Of a stretch of DNA of 54,639 bases, positions 1 to 8,453 are shown piece by piece. This DNA is from JANWKA01 sp035533815 (lineage in GTDB: Bacteria; Bacteroidota; Bacteroidia; Chitinophagales; Chitinophagaceae): contig DATLTB010000022.1 in the NCBI GenBank assembly GCA_035533815.1, forward strand, positions 1 to 54,639. Direction: 5' to 3'. The notes beneath the pieces were generated by a model. The model had not been told where the DNA came from and did no database searches. It saw nothing but the letters and a program-made list of their open reading frames with translations. The position numbers and the translations under genes are program-made. How positions within the stretch are numbered: position 1 is the stretch's first letter; the number at the start of each line of letters is the position of its first letter.

Positions 1-339
1 GAGCAAACCCTCCTTCTGGACTTCATACTGAATGTATTAGGAACAACATAAATTATAGTGAAGAATAAACGCATTAATCCATCAACAGCTTTGCCAGTTG
101 GTGAAACGCAATACCGGGAAAAGATAGGATTGAAGCGGAAATGGATTGGTGCCGGAAGACCAGGGCTGCCCGTATTTACCCGGTGATTGGGATCTTACCT
201 GTAATATCCGGTCGTTCACCTAAATTTTCGCAGGCTTCGCCTAATGGTCATCTTCAGATTTCATTCCTGAAATTAAATTTGTCTGCAATTTCCGGTACTG
301 ACCGGAACATCTCATTGATTCTTTCATTAAAAAAAATTT
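1..339. other. Leading intergenic region, no convincing gene
   Basis: No complete gene is supported here. The first 51 bases are open in plus frame 1 and end in TAA at 49-51, so they could be the last 16 codons of a gene lying to the left; this is too short to identify. An open frame at 141-407 overlaps the start of the barrel protein gene in another frame and has no protein-like pattern. TAAATTTG at 274-281 fits the Bacteroidota -7 box but no clear -33 element lies at the right distance. Confidence 0.4.
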
Positions 340-2796
340 ATGCGCGTTGTATTTTTACTTTTAATAGGTATTTTTTTCCTGGGCACCATTCAGGCTCAAC
401 AGGTTAGCGGAACGATCAGGGATAATAGCGGCAGGGCATTGCCTGGAACGACGATTACCCTTAAAAAAACCAGGGATTCCTCAGTGATCAAGCTGGCTGT
501 GACAGACAAAAGCGGAAAATATGCTTTTGAAAACATCCCGGTCGGCCGGTATTTTATAACTGCATCCGAAATCGGGTTTGCCCCGGCAGCCACCGCTCCA
601 TTCAGGATAAGTGATCAAAAAACGGTATCCTTGCCTGATCTGGTGCTGAATGAATCAGCCAGCAGCCTGAAAGGGATCACAGTCACCTATAATAAACCTT
701 TAATTGAAGTTAGGGCAGACAAAATGATCCTGAATGTGGCCGGCAGCGTCAATGATGTAGGGCAGAATGCCCTGGACCTGCTGCGTAAGTCTCCGGGAGT
801 CATGGTGGATAAGGATAATAACCTCAGCCTGAGCGGAAAAAACGGGGTTCAGGTATATGTGGACGGACGTCCCGTCCCCCTTTCGGGGACAGATCTCGCG
901 GAATATCTGAAGACCATCCAGTCCTCCGATATACAATCCATTGAAATCATATCCAACCCCTCAGCTAAATATGACGCAGCAGGAAATGCAGGCATTATCA
1001 ATATCAGGCTGAAGAAAAACAGTTCCTATGGGCTCAACGGTACGGTGAATGCCGGATATGACATTGGCATTTATTCTAAATACAACGGTGGTTTTACCCT
1101 TAATTTCCGGCAGAATAAATTCAACCTTTACGGGAATTACAATTATAACCAGGGGATAAATCAGACCTATATGAATCTGTATAGGGTTCAGTTAGACACC
1201 TTGTTCAACAACCATTCCACAATAAACACCACTCAACAAAGTCACAATTTCCGGGCAGGCCTGGATTATTACCTCAACAGTAAAAACACCATCGGTATCA
1301 TGGTAAACGGTACGCTATCCAACAGTAATATCATGACCGGCAGCAGCACCCCCATTTCCTTTATTCCGGATTCCAAGACTGACCGTGTGCTGGTAGCTGA
1401 TAATAACAGCAGTTCCTACCGGAATAATGCCAACCTTAACCTCAACTATCATTTTGGGGATACACTGGGACATACCCTGGACATGGATGCCAATTACGGG
1501 ATCTTCTGGATCAGCTCAAACCAGTTGCAGCCCAATGCATATTATGATTCCACCCTCAGTACTTTACTGTATAGTGACAATTATGATCTGATTTCCCCAA
1601 CCGTCATCAAAATCTACAATATTAAGGCAGATTATGAAGAGAATTTTGCCAAAGGCAAACTGGGATTTGGCGGGAAAATATCTTATGTAAACAGTGATAA
1701 TGATTTCAAACAGTACAATGTATATCCTCAGGGTAAAACGCTGGATACCTTGTCCAGTAATCATTTTATTTATACTGAGAATATCAATGCGGTTTACGGT
1801 AATTACAACCGCACCCTGAAGGGTTGGGTTATCCAGGCCGGCCTGAGGATTGAAAACAGCAATATCTCCGGCATTTCCAATGGATTTTCTCCCGGAAGTT
1901 CAGGCTATACCGCTTATGACTCCGGTTTCCACAGGCATTACACTGACTTTTTCCCTAGCGGCGCCCTTACTTACAATAAAAACCCGATGAAGCAATGGAC
2001 CCTTACTTACAGCCGCAGGATAGATCGTCCGGCTTATCAGGACCTGAACCCATTTGAGTTCCGGCTGGACGAATACACCTACCAGAAAGGCAATACCCAA
2101 TTGAAGCCCCAGTATACCAATAGCATTGGCCTGACCTATATGTTTAAATACTTTCTGACCACTACCCTAAACTATAGTCATGTTAGAAATGTCTTCACTC
2201 AGCTGGTGGATACCACAGACCGGTCCAAAGCTTTCCTAACCAAGGATAATCTGGCCACTCAGGATATCACTAGCCTCAATATCAGCGCCCCGTTTTCCTA
2301 TAAACATTATAGCGCCTTCATGAACCTGAATACTTATTATTCCATCTACGAGGCCAATTTCGGCACAGGCAGGACCATAAACTTAAATGTATTTGCTTTT
2401 AATGCCTACCTGCAACAGACTTATCGACTGAATAACGGATGGTCTGCGGAATTATCCGGTTTTTACACTACGCCAACTATCTGGCAAGGTACGTTCAAAA
2501 CCCAGAGTATCTGGAGCATGGACCTCGGTATTCAGAAAACGGTTATGCATAAAAAAGGGTTGATTAAAGTATCGGTCAGCGACTTATTCAATACCCTTCA
2601 TTGGACAGCTACCAGTAATTTCGCAGGACAGTATCTCCATGTAAACGGAGGATATGAAAGCAGGGAACTAAAACTTTATTTCTCTTATCGCTTTGGAAAT
2701 AGCAAAGTGAAACCTAGCCAGCAACACAAAACCGGAGATGAGGAAGAGACGAATAGGGTGGGCAGCCAGGGTGGTAGCCTGAATATGAAAAACTAG
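340..2796 (+). CDS. Outer-membrane beta-barrel family protein (TonB-receptor-like, carboxypeptidase-regulatory N domain)
   Basis: An 818-residue outer-membrane protein. Residues 1-19 form a signal peptide ending in QAQ. Residues about 21-105 are a carboxypeptidase-regulatory-like beta-sandwich (VSGTIRDNSGRALPGTTITL). A plug-like segment follows at about 120-225, with RKSPGVMVD and VYVDGRPVPL. The remaining roughly 590 residues are rich in aromatic and Asn/Tyr strands, as in the OMP_b-brl_3 barrel family. This architecture is typical of Bacteroidota outer-membrane proteins related to TonB-dependent receptors. No SusD partner and no TonB box were seen, so the substrate is unknown. The gene stands alone and a good hairpin terminator follows. 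Family call is firm; ligand unknown. Confidence 0.88.
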   Translation: MRVVFLLLIGIFFLGTIQAQQVSGTIRDNSGRALPGTTITLKKTRDSSVIKLAVTDKSGKYAFENIPVGRYFITASEIGFAPAATAPFRISDQKTVSLPDLVLNESASSLKGITVTYNKPLIEVRADKMILNVAGSVNDVGQNALDLLRKSPGVMVDKDNNLSLSGKNGVQVYVDGRPVPLSGTDLAEYLKTIQSSDIQSIEIISNPSAKYDAAGNAGIINIRLKKNSSYGLNGTVNAGYDIGIYSKYNGGFTLNFRQNKFNLYGNYNYNQGINQTYMNLYRVQLDTLFNNHSTINTTQQSHNFRAGLDYYLNSKNTIGIMVNGTLSNSNIMTGSSTPISFIPDSKTDRVLVADNNSSSYRNNANLNLNYHFGDTLGHTLDMDANYGIFWISSNQLQPNAYYDSTLSTLLYSDNYDLISPTVIKIYNIKADYEENFAKGKLGFGGKISYVNSDNDFKQYNVYPQGKTLDTLSSNHFIYTENINAVYGNYNRTLKGWVIQAGLRIENSNISGISNGFSPGSSGYTAYDSGFHRHYTDFFPSGALTYNKNPMKQWTLTYSRRIDRPAYQDLNPFEFRLDEYTYQKGNTQLKPQYTNSIGLTYMFKYFLTTTLNYSHVRNVFTQLVDTTDRSKAFLTKDNLATQDITSLNISAPFSYKHYSAFMNLNTYYSIYEANFGTGRTINLNVFAFNAYLQQTYRLNNGWSAELSGFYTTPTIWQGTFKTQSIWSMDLGIQKTVMHKKGLIKVSVSDLFNTLHWTATSNFAGQYLHVNGGYESRELKLYFSYRFGNSKVKPSQQHKTGDEEETNRVGSQGGSLNMKN

Positions 2797-2822
2797 TCCA
2801 GAATATTTTCCCATTTAGCCAG

Positions 2823-2854
2823 ATCCCCGTTCACCGTACCGGGGATTTCATTTT
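2823..2854 (+). terminator. Rho-independent-type terminator after the barrel protein gene
   Basis: ATCCCCG (2823-2829) pairs with CGGGGAT (2840-2846), with a 10-base loop, followed by the T-rich run TTCATTTT. It lies 27 bases after the stop codon of the barrel gene and fits its terminator. Confidence 0.7.
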
Positions 2855-3040
2855 CTGTTTATGGTTCTGCCTGCTTGACAAAATGCCGCTGCTCCCATAC
2901 TTACTATTCAAATAATCATTCCGGGAAAAACGTGTTAACAGTTCAATAAATTCAATCCCCCAATTAAATCTACCCCATCATATCAGCATTTCATTTCCCA
3001 TTCAATTTAAATCATCGGTAATTTTCTGTTGCTTGTGATA

Positions 3041-3048
3041 TAAATTTG
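3041..3048 (+). promoter_or_regulatory. Possible -7 box (TAAATTTG) before the palindrome pair
   Basis: TAAATTTG matches the Bacteroidota -7 consensus TAnnTTTG. Transcription from it would begin near 3055, exactly where the twin palindromes start, so these would lie at the transcript's 5' end. No TTG at the usual 19-21 base distance was found, which lowers confidence. Confidence 0.3.
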
Positions 3049-3055
3049 GTTTGTA

Positions 3056-3158
3056 TATCTCGCCAAAACTATACTTCTTAAAGTACATTTGGCGAAAGAT
3101 AAATTTTTATATCTCGCCAAAACTATACATTTAAGGGTGAATTTGGCGAAAGATAAAT
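3056..3158. repeat. Two tandem palindromic units (TCGCCAAA / TTTGGCGA) upstream of an AAA ATPase
   Basis: Two similar units with a 54-base period start at 3056 and 3110. In each, TCGCCAAA (3060-3067 and 3114-3121) faces its reverse complement TTTGGCGA (3088-3095 and 3142-3149) across about 20 bases. Flanks are also shared: both units open with TATCTCGCC and close with GGCGAAAGATAAAT. The second unit ends about 10 bases before the ancestral ATG at 3168. The design suggests a paired operator or an RNA hairpin pair controlling the ATPase gene, or a mark of the element carrying it. A second ATPase gene near 54.4 kb has a comparable pair with a different sequence. Confidence 0.85.
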
Positions 3159-3248
3159 CAAAATTTTATGGAAAATCTAATTGGTAGACATCATGAGATG
3201 TCGATATAAACCAAAATAATAGATTCTGGAGCCCCTGAATTAGTTGCT

Positions 3249-4601
3249 ATGTATGGGCGACGTAGAGTGGGAAAAACCTTTTTAATTAGAAAGGCCTTTC
3301 ACAAGCAACTTGCTTTTGAGTTTACAGGTGTGCACAATGCATTATTTAATCAACAACTGGAAAGCTTCAGCGAAGCTCTTTCCAAAACCATAGGAGGGAT
3401 GCCCCTCGCAAAACCAACTACATGGATTCAGGCTTTTAGCATGTTAACTGATTGCCTCATTCCAAAAATCAATAAACAAAGAAAAGTCATTTTCTTTGAC
3501 GAATTTCCATGGATAAATTCATCCCGTTCAGGCTTTATGCCAGCATTTGAATATTTCTGGAATTCCTGGGCTTCAAAACAAGATAATCTAATTGTAGTCA
3601 TTTGCGGTTCAGCTGCAGCCTGGATGATAAAAAAAGTAATAAATAATAAAGGGGGATTGCATAATCGGGTAACAAAAAGAATACGGCTTTTGCCATTTAC
3701 AATCAGGGAAACAAAAATGTTTTTAAGTAAAAGGAAAGTAAATCTTGATAATTATCAGGTTTTACAACTTTATATGGTAATGGGGGGGATTCCCACGTAT
3801 TTAAAAGAGGTTGAACCCGGCGAAAGTGCCATCCAAGCAATTGATAGGATCTGTTTCAATAAAGATGGAATATTAAATGATGAATTTAAGAATCTTTTTT
3901 ATTCTTTGTTTAACAATCCCAATAATCATATAGATGTAATTAAAGCACTTGCAAAAAAAGGAAATGGGCTATCCCGAGACAGTATTATAAAGCTTTGCAA
4001 TTTGACATCCGGTGGGGGTATTACACAATTGTTACAAGAGCTCACTGAATCAGGATTTATTACTCCTTATATTCCTTTCGGGAAAAAAATAAAAGACTGC
4101 ATTTACAAATTAACCGATGAATATGCTTATTTCTTTGTAAAATTTATCGAAAACAGTAGGTTCTCCGGACCTGATACCTGGATAAAGTTTTCAGCTGGTC
4201 CCGCCTGGAAAAGCTGGAGCGGAATTGCATTTGAATATGTCTGTATGAAACACTCTTTGCAACTTAAAAAAGCATTAGGCATTGAAAGTGTACATTCTGA
4301 AACATCTATTTGGCGTCATAGCTCAAATAATGGTGAACAAGGTGCACAAATAGACTTATTAATTGACAGAAGGGATATGTGCATTAACATTTGTGAAATG
4401 AAATATTCAATAAATGCTTTTGAAATTTCAAAAGCATACGCAAAAGAATTAGAAAATAAACTTAAAATATTCAAGGAAGTTACGCAAACTAAAAAAACTT
4501 TATTTCTGACAATGATCACTACATATGGAGTGAAAAACTTTAAAACCTATCCGGGATTGGTGCAAAATGAAATCACTATGGATGAGTTATTTAATGCATG
4601 A
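3249..4601 (+). CDS. AAA ATPase with C-terminal PD-(D/E)xK-like nuclease domain (DUF234 type), 5' end interrupted
   Basis: The protein has a P-loop GRRRVGKT at its start, a Walker B strand VIFFDEFPW, a sensor-like strand VVICGSAAAWM, a winged-helix middle region, and a C-terminal DUF234-like domain with a nuclease-type D369 ... E383-x-K385 pattern. The family's usual first residues, MENLIGR..., are encoded in frame from ATG 3168, but TAA at 3207-3209 ends that frame after 13 codons. Translation could restart at ATG 3249, which replaces the usual Val/Ile just before YGRRRVGKT and keeps the P-loop but loses 27 residues. The gene is visibly AT-richer than its neighbours, suggesting transfer. Biological role of the family is uncertain. 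It may be a recent pseudogene or a shortened working gene. Confidence 0.8.
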   Translation: MYGRRRVGKTFLIRKAFHKQLAFEFTGVHNALFNQQLESFSEALSKTIGGMPLAKPTTWIQAFSMLTDCLIPKINKQRKVIFFDEFPWINSSRSGFMPAFEYFWNSWASKQDNLIVVICGSAAAWMIKKVINNKGGLHNRVTKRIRLLPFTIRETKMFLSKRKVNLDNYQVLQLYMVMGGIPTYLKEVEPGESAIQAIDRICFNKDGILNDEFKNLFYSLFNNPNNHIDVIKALAKKGNGLSRDSIIKLCNLTSGGGITQLLQELTESGFITPYIPFGKKIKDCIYKLTDEYAYFFVKFIENSRFSGPDTWIKFSAGPAWKSWSGIAFEYVCMKHSLQLKKALGIESVHSETSIWRHSSNNGEQGAQIDLLIDRRDMCINICEMKYSINAFEISKAYAKELENKLKIFKEVTQTKKTLFLTMITTYGVKNFKTYPGLVQNEITMDELFNA

Positions 4602-4647
4602 TTATAAAGCCATTTACTGATAGGTAATTTTCCTAATTCAAAATGAA

Positions 4648-4672
4648 TTAATCCCTGAATTTCAGGGATTAA
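4648..4672. terminator. Perfect hairpin, possible two-way terminator
   Basis: TTAATCCCTGAA (4648-4659) and TTCAGGGATTAA (4661-4672) are perfect inverted repeats around one base. The minus-strand side continues into TTCATTTTG, so it could end transcription of the fucosidase gene, about 210 bases upstream on that strand. It also lies 46 bases beyond the ATPase stop. The rest of 4602-4881 is AT-rich and holds no gene that I can see. Confidence 0.5.
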
Positions 4673-4881
4673 AAAGAAAGATCCTGTGTATCGTGTAAAA
4701 TTATAATGAGACTATTTTCAATCATTATAAAATAAGTATTCAGAAGAAAAGTTATTCAAAATAAAAATAATCCCAGGGAGGTAGCTTTAAATATATAATT
4801 GACTGAGATAATAGTTCAGACTAATTTAAAATGATCGGTGCCGTACATTCTCACTGTATATTCCCTCTGCCTATTTCCGGA

Positions 4882-6228
4882 TTATTCCCCCTGCACTGCT
4901 CCCCTGATCTTCAGCACCACTACAGAAGCAACTTCATCCGGAGCGGTAAGCGGTAATTGAATATTCAGCCCTCCGGGAGTTTGGATCGTTTTAAGTTCTT
5001 TATGCGGGTTTGCCAGCAGATATGCATGTAATATCGGATTTTTCATGGGCACTGTCAGTTCCCGGTTTGCCGGCCATTTGGTCACCTCCAGGAAGAGTTC
5101 ACCCGGTTTTTGTGTTGCATAGCCAAAGGATAGTTCGGCAGGGAACGGAGTCCGATGCGATCCGTAAATAGCCTTTCCGTTCACCTTAAGCCACCTGCCA
5201 ATGGCCAGCAGACGATCCACTTCCGGCTTGGGTATAACTCCCTTTCCAGTAGGGCCCACATTCAGCAGAAAATTACCTCCCCCACTGGCACAATGGATCA
5301 GGTTAGTGATTAGCGTGGAAGCGGATTTCCAACTGGTATCCCCCCGCTTATAGCCCCAGGTATCGTTAATGGTCATGCAGGTTTCCCATGGACCAGGAAG
5401 GCCCTGAACAGGAATTTGCTGCTCTGGAGTACCATAATCCCCGATATGGTGTCCCAGACGGTTATTTACAATAACCGTCGGATCAATACTTCTGATATAT
5501 TTAAATACATGCAATGCATCTGCCGAAGTCCAGTTTTTTATCCAGCCTCCGTCAAACCAGATAAGGTTGGTATGATATTGTGAAATCAGTTCATGGAGCT
5601 GGTGATCCATATAACGGATATATTGGGCAGGATGAGTCAATGTAGTGGGATTATAGGTTGGATGAATAGCATCCGTATCTGCCGCCTGCTGAAACTTTGT
5701 ATGCCAATCCATTACAGAATAGTAAGTACAGAAACGGATCCCCTGGGAAGAGCAGGCCCTGGATAATGCAGCCATGGGGTCTTTATGCCATGGGGTTGCG
5801 CCCACTACGTTATACCGGGTGGCCCTGGTATTGAACATGCAAAAACCATCATGATGCTTGGTCGTGATGACCAGGTACTTTATACCCGCTTCTTTGGCGA
5901 TTTTCACCCATTGAGCAGCATTAAAATCCACAGGATCAAACCTGGTTGCTAATTTTTCATATTGATGGCGCGGTACCTGTGCATCATTCATGATCCATTC
6001 CCCGATGCCACTGATAGGCTTTCCATCCCAATATCCTGCTGCTTCACTGTATAACCCCCAATGGATGAACATACCGAACCGGGCTTTTTTCCACCACCCC
6101 ATTTCTGCGGTATGACGATCTGTAGTTTGTGTGGCTGATTGAGCATTAACCGTAGTGGTTATGCATACAATCAATCCAATGCCAATTAGCGGCAATAGCC
6201 TATACCATGTTTTATATTTCCTGATCAT
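4882..6228 (-). CDS. Secreted GH29 alpha-L-fucosidase
   Basis: A 448-residue glycoside hydrolase of family 29, which removes alpha-L-fucose from glycans by a retaining mechanism. Residues 1-30 are a signal peptide (TTTVNAQ), so it acts in the periplasm or outside. Family hallmarks in order are WWKKARFGMFIHWGLYS (45-61), YLVITTKHHDGFCMF (118-132), and IWFDGGW (223-229), where D226 is the expected nucleophile. The barrel is followed by a short beta-sandwich tail. The length fits a single-domain fucosidase. The upstream membrane gene starts 43 bases away on the same strand and could share a transcript. No SusC/SusD pair is nearby. Confidence 0.93.
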   Translation of the reverse strand: MIRKYKTWYRLLPLIGIGLIVCITTTVNAQSATQTTDRHTAEMGWWKKARFGMFIHWGLYSEAAGYWDGKPISGIGEWIMNDAQVPRHQYEKLATRFDPVDFNAAQWVKIAKEAGIKYLVITTKHHDGFCMFNTRATRYNVVGATPWHKDPMAALSRACSSQGIRFCTYYSVMDWHTKFQQAADTDAIHPTYNPTTLTHPAQYIRYMDHQLHELISQYHTNLIWFDGGWIKNWTSADALHVFKYIRSIDPTVIVNNRLGHHIGDYGTPEQQIPVQGLPGPWETCMTINDTWGYKRGDTSWKSASTLITNLIHCASGGGNFLLNVGPTGKGVIPKPEVDRLLAIGRWLKVNGKAIYGSHRTPFPAELSFGYATQKPGELFLEVTKWPANRELTVPMKNPILHAYLLANPHKELKTIQTPGGLNIQLPLTAPDEVASVVVLKIRGAVQGE

Positions 6229-6271
6229 ATCATTAAGGTGTTTTCTTAAACGGTAGATTGTTTATAAAGAA

Positions 6272-6721
6272 TCATTGTTCATTGATGATTGGCTTTCTTC
6301 CAGAACTGAACTGCGTGTAATGGTCATTAGCGCCGAAGTGTTCATTTTTATTCATTGCACCTGCTATGGATTTTTTGGAATATTTGCCCCATTGTTGTCT
6401 GATAAAAAACCCCATAAGCGCCCCTGATATTCCTGCCAACGCACCGATCAAACTAAAGAATACAGAGAAAAGGATGATCCGGGTTATTCCTGCCCTGTCC
6501 ATATTTCCATTATAGCCAATCAATATATAGGTTATAAATAAAAAATAACCGTAAAAAGCCCCGTTTTTTATGGCGAGTTTCCAGGTTAAACTCAGGTACC
6601 CTAATATCAATGCCAATATTGCCCAGGGAATTATACTAACCCAACCAGGAAAAACATAATGAGAAATGAGTGCTAGAAATATGGCAAATGCGATTATACC
6701 TATTTTAAATAACCGGTACAT
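6272..6721 (-). CDS. Small membrane protein, four predicted helices, unknown function
   Basis: A 149-residue protein with about four hydrophobic segments (near residues 5-25, 28-48, 56-72 and 83-110) and a hydrophilic C-terminal tail of about 35 residues. The last helices are Gly/Ala-rich (LIGALAGISGALMGFF), which suggests tight helix packing. No family is recognised. It lies just upstream of the GH29 gene on the same strand and has a TATATTTG -7 box 43 bases before its ATG. Confidence 0.65.
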   Translation of the reverse strand: MYRLFKIGIIAFAIFLALISHYVFPGWVSIIPWAILALILGYLSLTWKLAIKNGAFYGYFLFITYILIGYNGNMDRAGITRIILFSVFFSLIGALAGISGALMGFFIRQQWGKYSKKSIAGAMNKNEHFGANDHYTQFSSGRKPIINEQ

Positions 6722-6764
6722 ACTTAAAAGTTTGTTGCCCTGATCAACTCAGGTATCCCCGGGG

Positions 6765-6772
6765 CAAATATA
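6765..6772 (-). promoter_or_regulatory. -7 promoter box for the membrane protein/fucosidase genes
   Basis: Read on the minus strand, this is TATATTTG, an exact TAnnTTTG box. It would start transcription near 6758, leaving a leader of about 37 bases. No TTG at the ideal distance is present, so only half of the promoter is supported. Confidence 0.4.
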
Positions 6773-6899
6773 AAACATGTCCATTGGCCTCTCTCCGAGG
6801 AATCGGATTTGTCCTTAGCAGGGTAACTGTCTTTTTCGGCAGGCAGTACGCTTGCCTTACCCCGTTTAATATCATCAAGTATGGATCCTACCCGGTTCC

Positions 6900-7535
6900 C
6901 TACATATTATCATGAGCCGGGATATGATGTCCCTGCACCCCAATTCCATCAATAAAAACAAGTCGGGCGCCCATATCTCCGGTAATTATCACACAATATG
7001 CAGCCCCTGCCAGCATGACCGTTACTATAAGTTCAGTTATCAATTTCCTTTTAAAGAAAAAATGGCTGATGATCTTAGCCCCTGCGGCAATCCCGCTGAT
7101 CCATACCGTGTATCCAGCATATAGTTTGTGCATTTCAAAAGTATGTCTTGAAATAGGATCAAGCAAAGATAAATCGGGGTCGCCTCCATGAAATACGGTA
7201 GAAGCAAGATAGGCGCCAATAAAACCAACCACCACCAGGACCAGGGTCACCCAACTCAGCTCCTTTTTAAAAACAGCGAAGGAAATTAATTGAGCGATTA
7301 ATGCCAGCAATAAGAAAACCACCGGAATATGCACGACCAGCGGATGAACCTTGGGAAAATCCGCTAAAGATCCGGAATTATGCATTTTAGGGTATGCGCC
7401 CATCATGGAGTCAGGGTTCATCGGCATACCCAAAGTATCCCCGGCGTAAATATCGCGCGCATTTGAAGTGCTGCCCGTAAATAAAAAACAACAAACCATG
7501 CAAGCTATACAAATGACCTTTTTAATCTCAGCCAT
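6900..7535 (-). CDS. DUF2231 membrane protein
   Basis: A 211-residue inner-membrane protein with an N-terminal signal/anchor (residues 1-25) and four further hydrophobic segments. The segment FPKVHPLVVHIPVVFLLLAL is the start of the DUF2231 domain, whose paired histidines (HPLVVHIP) are conserved in the family. Members are often thought to be heme- or redox-linked, but no activity is established. The gene begins with ATG 7535 and sits alone between the membrane protein gene and a decayed region. The 178 bases after its end (6722-6899) hold the -7 box described above and no gene. Confidence 0.78.
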   Translation of the reverse strand: MAEIKKVICIACMVCCFLFTGSTSNARDIYAGDTLGMPMNPDSMMGAYPKMHNSGSLADFPKVHPLVVHIPVVFLLLALIAQLISFAVFKKELSWVTLVLVVVGFIGAYLASTVFHGGDPDLSLLDPISRHTFEMHKLYAGYTVWISGIAAGAKIISHFFFKRKLITELIVTVMLAGAAYCVIITGDMGARLVFIDGIGVQGHHIPAHDNM

Positions 7536-7888
7536 AGGTAACTGTTAAGAATGTGAAGAATATTTAAGGATAAAGTCCGGTTAACCATCCTTTTCTTTAA
7601 TCCCCTTGTCCGAATTAAACCCAAAAGCATATAATAAAACACCCAACAATACGAAAAAAATCCGAGGAATACCAGCTAACCAATAGCCGGAAGCTTATTA
7701 TCTGCCAAAGAAGCCGGAATATACGGTCCTACCATCACTACCTGACTTTCAGATGAAAAATGGCTGAGAAATTTTCCATAATATGCGATCAATCATTCAA
7801 TCATTCGGGTCGTCCTGATATTAGCCCTAATCCGGCTGACCTGAATAAAGGTGGTTTTGTGCTGAACTACAAGAATGGCATATGTGAA
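7536..7888. other. Decayed or non-coding stretch
   Basis: No intact gene. On the minus strand around 7570-7750, short open pieces read like a worn membrane protein (for example LVFLGFFSYCWVFYYMLL), broken by stop codons. This may be the relic of a gene that once lay beside the DUF2231 gene, but no family can be named. Confidence 0.3.
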
Positions 7889-8122
7889 CTACCCACAAGC
7901 TAAAGACTTGCGGGCTTCGGACTTCGCCGGCTTATGATTCTTTTCAGCAGTTTTATTTAAGCCTCCATCCTTGTAATCGTCAGTCCCTGCCGATATTATT
8001 TCTTCTTTACTTTTACGTCCACAGAAGATATCCTGGGACAACCTTATCAGTATGTCAAAGCCTACCAACCAGGTTTCAGGAAGATCAGGAATTTCGCTCC
8101 GGTATTGGCGGTTAGCCCTCAA
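7889..8122 (-). pseudogene. TnpB (IS200/IS605 OrfB) C-terminal remnant with right-end hairpin
   Basis: This 77-codon frame resembles only the last part of TnpB, the RNA-guided nuclease carried by IS200/IS605 elements. Its tail, EEIISAGTDDYKDGG followed by a Lys/Ser/Ala-rich end SEARKSLACG, is the usual weakly conserved C-terminus of OrfB. As in such elements, the stop codon abuts a stem-loop at the right end. The RuvC-like catalytic core and the zinc-finger cysteines are absent, so it cannot be active. The piece could still mark where a guide-RNA scaffold was encoded. The call rests on remembered family tails rather than a search. Confidence 0.5.
7892..7914 (-). repeat. Stem-loop at the right end of the IS200/IS605 remnant
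   Basis: CCCACAAG (7892-7899) and CTTGCGGG (7907-7914) form an 8-position stem with one mismatch around a 7-base loop. On the minus strand the stem ends directly before the TAG stop of the TnpB remnant. IS200/IS605 elements keep such subterminal hairpins at their right ends for recognition by TnpA. Confidence 0.55.
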
Positions 8123-8401
8123 CAGCAGCTAATACAAGCATAAAGTTCATTAGCGTATAAGTCATTATTCAAGCATCTATTAAATATTACAATTGATGCA
8201 TTTATAAGGGAATGAATACCATTGCTTATGCCCTGTATCCCGATCTAATGGAATGCTTAACTCATGCGCTGTCAACAAATTATCTTAATTATTTGTAATT
8301 ACCTGGCGCCTAGGGGTTCAGGTTAAATATCCGCTGTTCATCCGATTGAACTGGTCTATTGACTTTCCTAATTTCAGGAATTATTTTATAAATAAAAGGC
8401 C
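8123..8401. other. Intergenic, no gene seen
   Basis: AT-rich sequence with stop codons in all frames. It may include the left part of the decayed insertion element, but I could not place a left end. Confidence 0.35.
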
Positions 8402-8441
8402 ATCCGTTTGAAAAACGGATAAACATTTTGTATAATTAACC
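8402..8441 (+). promoter_or_regulatory. Hairpin and likely promoter of the OmpA-type gene
   Basis: ATCCGTTT (8402-8409) and AAACGGAT (8413-8420) are perfect inverted repeats around GAA. TTTG within this stem is followed after about 20 bases by TATAATTA (8431-8438), a spacing that fits a Bacteroidota promoter although the -7 box is not canonical. The stem overlaps the -33 element, so it could also be an operator. Confidence 0.4.
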
Positions 8442-8453
8442 AAATATTTTAAC

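Noticed and set aside
141..407. 88-codon plus frame before the barrel protein gene
   Set aside because: It runs into the signal-peptide region of the real gene in another frame and has no promoter or protein-like pattern.
3056..3158. Short CRISPR array
   Set aside because: Only two units and each is itself an inverted repeat with similar inner sequence; there are no unique spacers and no cas genes.
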